Assembly: GCA_900544685.1 (NCBI GenBank)
Contig: UQWA01000025.1
Location: 1 to 44,606 of the forward strand
DNA from: an uncultured Lachnospiraceae bacterium
GTDB taxonomy: Bacteria; Bacillota; Clostridia; Lachnospirales; Lachnospiraceae
Length of the DNA stretch: 44,606 bases
Direction: 5' to 3'
The notes below the pieces were generated by a model that was given only the letters and a program-made list of their open reading frames with translations, did not search any database and was not told the origin of the DNA. Position numbers and translations under genes: made by a program. Numbering within the stretch: position 1 is the first letter of the stretch; each line of letters begins with the position of its first letter. Of this stretch, positions 31,615-43,600 are shown piece after piece.

Positions 31615-34600
31615 ATGAGAAAAAGTATGAAACAGAGAGTGGCTCTATTTCTGTCATTTGCTATGGCGTTTACCAGTGTGGACAGCAGTGCGCTGGTGGC
31701 GGCAGCGGATATGACAGAGATTGTAAGCCAGGAGACGCAGCAGGAAGATGCAGTGCAGGAAGAAGGGGCAGTGCAGAACGAAGAAGTATCAGCAGACGAA
31801 CTGGCAGTTGCAGAGAATGAGGAAGCACAGCCGGAAGAATCAGCCATAATGGATGAACTGGTGGAAGAGACAGAAGTCATCGATGAAGAAGCCACAGACG
31901 GAGACGGTGACCAGCTAAATGTGATAAGTGAAAACATCGGTCAGGAAGAGGGAGAGCAGGTTATTGATGCTGAAACAGAGATCGTTCTGGAACAGAATGA
32001 TGTAGAAGCGGGACAGACAGATGCCTCAGATATGGCTGCGCCAGAGAGTCTTATGGCAGAAAGTGTTACGGCAGAAGAACTTCTAAACGCAGATCTTTCG
32101 ACGCTGGAACTTGGCGCAAATCAGGTTACAAGTGGAGAGGATGGTTTTAACTGGTATAAGTTTGAGGCTGTGAAAGGCAGAAAATACAATATAGATCCAT
32201 GTGCGACTGTTCAGATATATTATATTGAAAATGGAGAAATAGCAGAGGCTGCTCCTAATAATGTTTTCAGAGCAGAACATACCGGAACCTACTATCTGGG
32301 ATTCTGTGGACCGGTATATAATCCGAAAACAGACGGGTATGATTTGTATACATTTACAACGAATATTTCTGAAATTCCATTGATTGAAGATATTACAGTG
32401 GGAGAAATACAAAACAGAAATATTATATCCGAATTTCAGATAACAATGGGATATGGAACAGAATATACCATAGACTACAACAATGGGACGAGTGAAACTG
32501 TAAAGGTGGATGATGACTCTTATACGGATCAGTATGGCAATACTGTGCAATATATATATCGGAGGAAGGATGACAATTCTGATACGGAATATAAGTATAA
32601 TGATAAGAAACCAGCCGGAGACTATACCATTCAGTTTTGCGTAAAGGGAGACGTACTGGAAACTACAGGCTGGGAATACACAAGCGTGAATGCACAGGAT
32701 GCAGAGCTTCCATCACTGAATACAGGTGAAAATGAGATCATAAGTGGCGAGAATGATTATAACTGGTATCGGTTTGAAGCTGTGGAAGACAAAAAATATG
32801 CGATAGATCAGTGGAGTAATATGCTGATCTATACGGCAGTGGATAATGAGATGGTTGCTGTTTCTTACAACGCCAATGGTTTGTTTAAAGCGGAGCAGAG
32901 TGGAACTTATTATCTGGGCTTCCAGGGCGCTCTGAATAATGAAGATACTGGCAATGAAGATGTGTATAGCTGGACTGCCAATATTTCTGAAGTAGTTGAA
33001 GTAAAAAACATTACAGTAGATGAACTGAAGAATACATCTGAGATATCAGGGTTACAGCATAAGATGGGAATCGGAACAAAATATACCATAGAATATACGA
33101 ATGGTGACAGTGAAACAGTAGTATTGGATGGCGGTTCCTATACAGATACATATGGCAATACTATACGCAGCTATTTTGTAAGGGAAAATTCATCTTATTC
33201 TTATGATTATGATTCGGAAAAACCGGTTGGAAACTATGCACTTCTGTTTTGGGCAAATGACGGAGAAAAGGGAAGAACTGACTACATATTTACCAGTGTG
33301 GATGCAGATGAAGCAGGACTGCCAGATCTGAGTGTGGGAGAAAATGAGATTACCAGTGTTGAAGAGGATTACACCTGGTATCAGTTTAAAGCTGCGGAAG
33401 GTATAAAATATCATATAGATAGATATAATGACCTGAGGGTGTGTACAAAAGAAAACGACAACATGACAAGCGTATCCACATCGAACGGGTCTTTTAAAGC
33501 AACGAAGAATGGAGCATATTACATTGGTTTCCGAGGGAAAATCTGGAATGAGGATATCGGAGATTATGAGAATGATTGTTTTGTAAATATTTCTGTGGCA
33601 GCAGAGATCAAAACAATTACAGTTGGCGAACTCCAGAATCAGACCATCATAGCAGGCTTGCAGACTGCGTTGGGAGCTGGAACGGAATACACCATAGAAT
33701 ATATGAATGGTGATAGTGTAACGGTAAAAGTAGATGACGGTTCCTATGAAGATGCATATGGTAACCAGATAATATATCGTTATAAACAAGAAGGAAATGA
33801 GGGCAGAGAATATTATTACGGCGAACACAAGCCGGTCGGACGCTATACTATTGTTTTTGAGGTAGATGGGCAGGAAGCAGCATCAACAGATTATGTGTTT
33901 ACAAGTGTGGATGTGGATACTGTAAATCTTCCAACCCTTGTTCTGGGCGAAAATGAAATCACCAGTGGAGAAAATGATTACAACTGGTATCAGTTTGAAG
34001 CTGTACAGGGCATGAAATACCAGATAGACAGAAAAGCAGGATTTGCGGTATATACGAAAGATAAAGACGGCAATCTGACTGATGTAAAAACTGGTTATGG
34101 ATCTTTTGAGGCGGCGAAGAATGGTACCTATTATCTTGGCTTTCAGGGTGCAGTCTGGGATGACGGAGAACAGTATAGCTGGACGGCAACTCTTATGAAA
34201 GTAACGAGAATAACAAAGATTACAATTGGAGAGCCGCAGACGACGACCATCATATCTGGACTGCAGAGATATATGGGAATCGGAACAGAGTATACGATAG
34301 AGTATGTCTCTGGTGAAAGCGTAAAAGTAAAAATAACGGATGATTCCTATACGGATGCCTATGGTAATACTGTTGTACCTCGCTATAAAGATCAGGATGG
34401 CAATGTATATTATGCATATGATGAGAAACCTGGCGGAAGAAGTTATGCACTTGCACTTTATGTAGATGGAGAAGAAATTGCATCAACAGGTTATGTGTTT
34501 ACAAGTGTAGATGTGGATAAAGTAAATCTTCCGACCCTTGTTCTGGGCGAAAATGAAATCACCAGTGGAGAACATGATTACAACTGGTATCAGTTTAAGG

Positions 34601-37600
34601 TAGAAGCAGGCAAAAAATACTACATAGACAGGACATATAATTTTTCGCTTTATACGAAGGCTGAGGATGGAAAACTGGTAGTTGTGCCGGTTTCATATGA
34701 TACTTTTAAAGCAACGAAGAACGGAATCTATTATTTGGGATTCCAGGGTGGAATCTGGAATGAGGATACAGGAGAAGATGATCTGTATACCTGGACAGCA
34801 AATATTTCAGAAGTGACAGAAATTGAAAGTATCACGGTTGGAACACTTCGGGGAACCAGAGTGATAGCAGATCTTGATCCTTATGGACAAATCGGTGGAG
34901 GAACTGAGTTTACAATTAACTACGCAGACCAGGAATCTGAACAAGGAACGATTGATAATGGAATATATAGAGATAAGTATGGAAATTCTGTAGAATTCCG
35001 TTTTTATGCGAAGGATGCGGAAGATCCGTCAGAGTATTATGGTTATTTGCAAGAAAAACCAGCGGGACTTTATAAACTGGCATTTTATTTGAATGATGAA
35101 GAATTGGCTTCCGTAGAAGACTGGTTTGAAATTACGAAAGCAGAGAATGTGGAATTCCCTGAATTAGTGAAAGGGCAAAATGAGATCCAGAGTGAAAAAG
35201 ACAGTTACTACTGGTATCAATTCCAGGCAGAAGCGGATACAAGATACCGTATAGACCGGTGTAACAGTCTGAGAGTTTACACAAAGACGGATGACGGAAT
35301 GACATCTGTAGATGTAAATGGCGATCACTTTAAAACCGCACAGGCAGGCATCTATTATCTTGGATTCCGGTATGGAGTACAGGATGATGATGGAAATACA
35401 GTATACACATGGATGGCATCTCTGACCAGTATGCCAAATGTCTCAGATGTTCTTGTAGAACCTGGCAAAACGCAGTTTTATCAGGATGAATATCCGGTAT
35501 CATTAAACAGTGTTCAGTTTACTTATGCGGACGAAACAACCAGACTTTTTAATGACGGAATGAATTTTTCAGATATGGATGGACAGGGAAATGGTGTGAG
35601 AGTTTTTCTGACATCTGAAAACAGTAAAGAAAAGATAGAACCGGACAGAAATCTTGCGGCAGGTACCTATATCGTTCATGTACAGCTTATAGATGATGAG
35701 AATGTGGAAGATACTTATACCATCACTATTCTTCAGGAGGATACACCGTTTAATGGTCTGGCAGAGGTTACAGAACTGCAGCTGGGAGAAAGTTACCCTG
35801 TGGAACTTGATGCAGAGAAACGGGCACAGTGGTTCAGTTATACTCCGGAAAGAGAAATGTCTGTTACTTTCTGGTCTTCTGACAGAGAAGACTATGGAAG
35901 CTTTGACACATATGGTGAATTATACAATGCAGAGGGCAAATTGCTTGTATCCGATGATGAAGGCGCATCAGACAATAACTTTTTGGTAGCATATATGTTA
36001 GAAGCCGGGGAGACCTATTATTTTAAGGCAAGAATGTTTGGCGTTGGACAAAAGGGAACCTTCAAGGTCTCTTTGAATGAGAAGACTGAGATAGCCGGAA
36101 TTGAATCTGTTACCCCGGATCAGGAACAGTATCTGGCGGGGCTGGATAACAGAATCAGTGCAGGAAGCCATGTAGTATTAAAATACAAAAACGGGGAAAC
36201 CTCAGAAAAAGAAATAAACGACCTGTTCTTGTGGGATGAGCATGGATACAATCTTTCTTTCCAGCTGAAGGATGCAGAGGGTAATGTTTTCGGCTACTGG
36301 GACTATCTCCCAGAGGGAAAATATGCACTGGTAATTTATGTGAATGGTGTAGAAGCAGCTTCCAGTGAGCCTGTTTACAATGTAGTGGACAGATCAAAAG
36401 CGGAGAAACTTGAACCAGGTGAAGTAACTCTGGAGAGTGGCAGAGAAGAGTATCGTCCACACTGGTATCGTTTTATAGCGGAAGAAACCGGAAAATATTG
36501 CTTCCAGCAGAGTCCGCAGATGAAGGTAATATATTTTCAGGAAGATACAAAAGAAGAGGAAGATACTGGACGGGGAAGCCTCCGTGCGAAAGCGGGAGAA
36601 ACGTACTATATCGGATTTTCCGGCTACGTGTATAACGAAGATGAAGAAGAAGTGTACACCTGGACAACGCAGCTTGAAAGAAAACCGGCAGTTACAGATA
36701 TTCAGGCAACACCTGTAAAGAGTACATTCTATGAAGACAGATATGAAAATGAATATGCCAGATTCACACTACAGTTTACGTATGACGATGGCAGCAGTGC
36801 GTCATTTGCATCCTGGAGAAAGTACTATGATGTAGATGGAAAAGGAAATGGCATTAATGTTTACCTGACTAGGAAGGGTGACGAAAGTGGAGAAATATAT
36901 GACACCAGTGGGAATTTTCCGGTAGGGACCTACATTGTTCATGTCGAGATGCAGGACTATGCCAGTGTGGCAGACACTTATGAAATTACAATAGAAGAAC
37001 AGCCGTCTCCATTCAATGGAAAAGTGAACGCCACAGAAATGGAACCTGGAAAATCTTACGTTGTCAAGATTGATGAAGATCATCCGTCCGGCTGGTTCAG
37101 CTTTACTCTACAGGAAGATATGGAGACCATATTCTGCTCAACAGGAAAATATGATACATATGGTTATATCTACAATGCGCAGGGTGAGATCGTAGCAGAG
37201 GATGATGACGGCTATAACAATGGTAATTTTGCAGTACAGCAGAAGCTGACTGCGGGAGAAACCTATTATTTCAGGGCAAGAATGTACAGTAGCACCAGAA
37301 ATGGAAGCTTTATGGTTTCCCTCAGAGAAAAACAGCCTATTCAGGAGCTGGAAGTAGCAGAACATGACCTGAAAAACAGATATCTGGAAGAATATTTCAG
37401 TTATCCGACAGTACTTGTAAAAGCAGTCTACAAAGACGGCAGCAGCGAGATGTTCTATGCAGGAGAAAATGACGGCTATGGTAACCGCGTATCCATAGAG
37501 ATGCTGGATGCTTCTGGAACTGTCCTGGAAGACGTGTGGGAAGTTGGAACATATACCTGTCAGGTCAGATACGGGGAAGCAGAAGATCAGACGGTAACCG

Positions 37601-40600
37601 TTGGAACCTTCCGGATAGTTCCGATGGAAGAGATGGCAGATCAGATCATAGAGGAAGATCAGGAGCTACAGCTCGATGCTTCCCAGGATCAGAAAATGAG
37701 TTATCAGTTCACTGCAAAAGAAGCAGGGCTTTATCAGATCAGGGCGAATGTACCATTCAGAAATCTGAGCGTTTATGACGGTGAAAAGAAAAGGGTGAAA
37801 CGTTTCACATATAGAAACGGATATACCGTATATGCTTCATTACAGCCGGGAACCTACTATGTAATAGCAGATGTCGGGGATGACGTTACGAAACTGAAAG
37901 TTTCTGTGACCAAAACAGTGCTTCCTGAAAAAGTATCAGCAGTTTATCGGGGAAACTCCGGCGGAACAATCCTGATAGAAGGACTGGATCGGCTGTATAA
38001 GGATGATTTGAATACCAAAGTAAATTACAATGATAATACTACGGCATGGATTTACGGAAAACACACAGATTCCTATGGTAACCAATATGACTATAGTATT
38101 CAGGATCAGTCTGGCAGAGAGTGGTCTTCAGGTGACCGTCTCCCGGCGGGAACCTATACGGTGAAACCGGTAGTATTCCGTACCGGAACTTCTATCAGAG
38201 ACGAGGAAGCACCGGATAATCAGATGCTGAACAAGGTGCTGACAGAAGAAAATAAGATTCCGACAACAGTCGCTGTGCAAAAACTGGATCTTTCCAGTCT
38301 GACACCAGTTACACTGAATCAGGAAGTCAATGTAACTGGAAAGAACGGAAGATATTTCTATTCCTTTACTCCGGAGGAGACTGGCAGGTACCAGATTGTT
38401 CAGAAGGATGGACGAGCTGAATTTGTATCATATGAAGAAGATGATATGCTGGATTATTATGGAGACAGTATGTATCTGACTGCCGGCTCAACCTGTGGTA
38501 TTGATGTGGAAAAGAGGGGAAATGTTTCCTTCCAGATTGTGAAGCAGACTGCAGAACCGGATCCGGAACCAGGCGAGGATACAAAAAAGGCAGTTCAGAG
38601 AATCGAAGTAAAGACGGATGCAGGATATCTCGTATATACGAAAAGAAATAGCAACTATGACGAGATGTATATGCAGGTTACATATAAAGATGGAACGACG
38701 AAAAACTACCACTTATGGAATCAGGATTTAGAAGATACTTACGACTATGAAGATGACTATGGAAACAGTTTCAGAATTCAAACGGAAGAGACGATAAGGG
38801 AAGACGGCATTTATCTGAAAATAGATGTAAGTTGCGGAGAAGAGACTGCTTCTACGGAGATAGAGGTAAAAACAGTAGAAGAAGTTGCAATAGAAGTATC
38901 CACAGAAAATCCGGTAAAAGCGGATGGAGTACAGTATTTCAGGTTCACAGCACCAGAAAGTGGGAAATACGCATTCCGTGTGCAGAGCAAAAACCGATAT
39001 CTATCATTCAACAATGTCGATTATGAACTTGATTTCGATAGTGAATCCGGCAGATCTGAGGGAGAGGATCAGGCATATCAGGTCACAGCATCACTGAGAA
39101 AAGGAAAGACATATTACTTTGGAATAAGATTTGAATACTATGACGCAGTCATAGACAACGCAGATGAGAGCTATACCGTAGCTGTCCTGAAGCCTGGAAA
39201 GCAGATTTCAGATTTACGGATCACTAAGGTACCAGAGAATGTAACGGCATGGAAAGGAATCGGGGTAGAAGACTTTGGCGGAATAGAAGCAGAAGTGACC
39301 TATACAGATGATACGAAGGAAACGGTTACCTATGGTGCATGGACAGATTCCGGAAGAACACTGGAAATGGTGAATGCTTATTGGTTAAATACAGAAACCT
39401 ACCGTATATTCATGCAATATGGTTCTTACCGTGCATACATTGATCTTCCGGCGGCAGAATGGAAATATGACGGGGAATTGAAAACGGCAGTAGCAACTAA
39501 GGTAAGCTCAGATTCCTATCTGAAAAAATACAGCTTCACACCGGCGAAGACAGAAAGCTACCGTTTCAATATCAGTGGCCTTCTGTATGGATATGCCATC
39601 GAAGTATATGATGCAGAAACTTCGATTATTGCAAGAGAAAATTATGGTGTCTATGCATTAGAGGCTGGCAAGACATATAATGTGGCAGTGTACTGCTATG
39701 ATCTGTCAGGAAATACATTTACAATTGTTCCAAATGTGGACGGAGAAGAGATTGCAGAACATGATCACAATTATGTGGATGACGTCCAGCAGCCAACCTG
39801 TACGGAACCGGGCTATACACAGAAGGTGTGCAGCATTTGCGGAGAAGTACTGAAAGGAAGCTATGAAGAAATCCCAGCTACAGGTCATGGCCTGACAAAG
39901 ACAGAAGCAAAAGAAGCAACCTGTACAGAGAATGGAAACAAAGCATACTGGACCTGCGAGATCTGCGGAAAAGTCTATGCAGATGAGAATGGCACGACAG
40001 AGACTACCGTAAAAGAGCAACAGATTATAGCTCTTGGACATCGCCTTGAAAAGACGGAAGCCAGAGAAGCAACCTGTACAGAAAATGGAAACAAAGCATA
40101 CTGGACCTGCCAGATCTGTGAAAAGGTATTTGCAGATGACCAGGGAACAACAGAGACAACTGTGGAAGAACAGGTGATTGCAGCCACAGGTCATAAGCTG
40201 ACTGAGACAGAAGAGAAGGCAGCCACCTGTGAAGAAGCCGGAAATCATGCATACTGGACCTGTGGAACCTGTAAGAAGATATTTGCTGATGCAGAAGGAA
40301 CCATTGAGACAACAGCAGAAGAGCAGGTGATTGCAGCCACAGGCCATAAGCTGCTTAAGACAGAAGCAAAAGAAGCAACCTGTACAGAGAATGGAAACAA
40401 AGCATACTGGACCTGCAGAAGCTGCGAAAGAGTATTTGCGGACGACCAGGGAACAACAAAGACAACTGTGGAAGAACAGGTGATTGCAGCCACAGGTCAC
40501 AAGCTGACTAAGACAGAATCGAAAGCAGCCACCTGTGAAGAAGCCGGAAACAATGAGTACTGGACCTGCGAAAACTGTGGAAAAGTCTTTGCTGACGAAG

Positions 40601-43600
40601 AGGGTAAAAAGGCAACTACAACAGCTGCAGAAACCATCAGTCCTCTGGGACATGCATGGGATGTCAGAATTACCAGGCCGGCAACAGACACAGAGGAAGG
40701 AATACAGGAAACATACTGTACAAGATGTAATACGGTACAGAAGACAGAGACAATTCCGATGCTGGGACACCGCATGGGAGACTGGATCATTACAAAAGAA
40801 CCAACCTGTACCGAAGCAGGTTCACAGTACAGAGAGTGCGTTTATGACAAGTGTACGATTTGTACGGATGGCAGCCGTTACAGACAGGAAGAGGTAATTC
40901 CTGCCACAGGCCATGAACTGAAAATGGTGGATGAAAAAGCTGCTACCTGTACAAAAGCAGGTAATGAGGCATACTGGATCTGCCAGACATGTGGAAAGGT
41001 CTATGCAGATGCCGGTGCCCAGACAGAAACTACAATCAAGGATCAGGTAATCAATGCTGCCGGTCATAAGTATGGAGACTGGAAGACTACAAAAGATGCT
41101 GAGTGTGAACTGGATGGTGAAATGACCAGAACCTGTCAGGTATGCGGAAATACAGAAAAAACAGATATTCCTGCAACTGGACACCATTATGTGAGTGAAA
41201 GACTGGAGCCGACCTGTACAAGTGCCGGTTACGTAAGAGAAAAATGTACAGACTGTGAAAAAGTAAAAGATGGAAGTTATAAACGCCTCGCATCATTAGG
41301 TCATGATTATGATGACTGGGTGGTAGTGAAAAAGGTAACCTGTACGGATTCCGGAGAGATGACAAGGACCTGCCGCAGATGTGGATACGTGTTCCGGTCG
41401 ATTGTGAACGTCACAGGACACTGGTATGATGATGAAGCGAAAGAAGCTACCTGTACGGAAGCTGGTTATACACAGGAAAAATGCCGTTTCTGTGGAGATA
41501 TAAGGAATCCGAAAGAGATTCCTGCAACCGGACATCAGACTGTAAAGGAAAGACATCCTGCTACCTGTACGGTTGATGGATACAGCCGGACGGTCTGCAC
41601 AGTTTGCGGAACCGTAACGGACTATCAGTTTCTTCCTGCCACAGGACATCAGTATGATGATGCATGGACGGTGGAAAAAGCAGCAACCTGTACAGAAGAG
41701 GGAGCAGAGTCCAGAACCTGTAAGAACTGTGATAATAAAGAGAGCAGAGTGATTCCGAAAACAGATCATACATGGGTAAAAGACATTGTAAAAGAAGCAA
41801 CAGCAACGGAGGAAGGGCTGGAGAGAGAAATCTGCAGAGACTGTAAAGAAGAAAGACCGGGCAGCCGAATGGTGATTCCGAAGACCGGACATCAGATGGG
41901 TGACTGGACAGTAACCAAAGAAGCCACCTGTACAGAAGCCGGTATCAGAACCAGAAAATGTGAATACGATAAATGTACGCTGTGTAACGGAGTCCCATAC
42001 GAGCAGACAGAAAGTATTCCGGCACTGGGACATGACTGGAATAACGTAGAAACAAAAGCCACCTGTATCAAAGCAGGATTTGTACAGCAGATCTGTAAGA
42101 CATGCGGTGAGAAGGGAGAACGCATTGAGATCCCTGCAACCGGACATAGCTTCGGTGCGGGTGTCTATGTAACTGAGCCGACCTGTACCAGTCAGGGGCT
42201 GATTAAATTTACCTGCGAGAGCTGTGACGCAAAACGATTCGGTATTTTACCAAAGAGCAGACATATCTGGAATACAGAGCCAACAATAGAAAAAGCAGCT
42301 ACCTGTACAGAAGAGGGATTGCAGGATATTCGCTGCAGTATCTGTAATGAAGTAAATGAGACTTCTGTTACAAAGATTCCTGCAGCCGGACATTCCTGGA
42401 ATGAAAAAGCAACAATTGACAGACAGCCAACCTGTACAGAGGAAGGGCGCAAGAGTATTCACTGTGCAGATTGCGATGCGGTAAAACCGAATTCGGAAAC
42501 TGTGATCCCTGCAACCGGACATGACTATGTGACATCAGAAACAGCAGCAACCTGTACGGTACCTGGAACCAGAACCAGCCAGTGTAAGGTGTGTGGAAAG
42601 ACAGAAACAGTAACCATTCCGGTTACCGGACACAAGATGCAGTTAGATATGTCTTCATCTGTAATGCGTACCTGTACCAGTGACGGACTGTTGGTTTATG
42701 TATGCCAGAATGCAGGCTGTGGTCAGAGAAGCTATGTGGTAAATTCTGCTTACGAGGCTCATGACTGGGGAGAAGAAGAGAATAAACCTGCAACTGATAC
42801 AGAAAATGGTAAGAGATACCAGATTTGTAAGAGATGTGGAGAAGAAAAGGTATTGGAGATTCTCTTAAGAGAGAGCCAGCAAGAACTGATTGAGATGGTT
42901 CAGAATGGTGATATTACAGCAATTCTGGATGTGGATAATGAAGTATTACTTTCGGATACGCATAAAGACCTCATTCAGGAAGTGGAAAACAAGATTATAT
43001 CTAATGGTGTAAACGGAAAAACATATCAGCCGACAACCATCTCCGGAAACATGGCAGATAAGAATTCTTCTGTGACAGGTGCAGCAATTACTGCGGCAGC
43101 AGAAGAAATGAAAAAAGAGCCTGAGGTGTCAACACTGGCTCTGGATGATACTGCTTCACAGGAAGAAAACAGTAATAATGTCACAAGTAATGTGGAGGTA
43201 AATCAGACCTCTAAGGAAACACTGGATACAAAGACCGGAAAATATTATTTTGACATGTCATTATCTATGACAGTAAACGGCAAAAAGGTCGTAAGCCTTG
43301 AAAAACCAGTGACAGTAAAAGTAACCGTTCCGGAGAACTTTGAAGGCACAGACTGCATTCTGAGATCCGATAATGGTACAGAGCAGAATGTGACTGTTCA
43401 GGCAGATGGTACCCTGATCTTTACCACAGAGACACTTGGAAGCAAACAACTGATAAAAGTATCCTGCACAGGTGAACATGAATTCAAAGAGTCATCAGAG
43501 ACACCAGCGACCTGTACGGAACCGAAGAAGATTTCCAGAACATGTACGAAATGCAATTATGTGAAGGAAGAAAGAAAAGGTAAACCAGCCGATCACAACT

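Noticed and set aside
39706..40770. Long cysteine-rich open frame on the minus strand (354 codons)
   Set aside because: It is the mirror of the repetitive Cys/His units on the plus strand; it has no ribosome binding site and its repeats follow those of the real gene.
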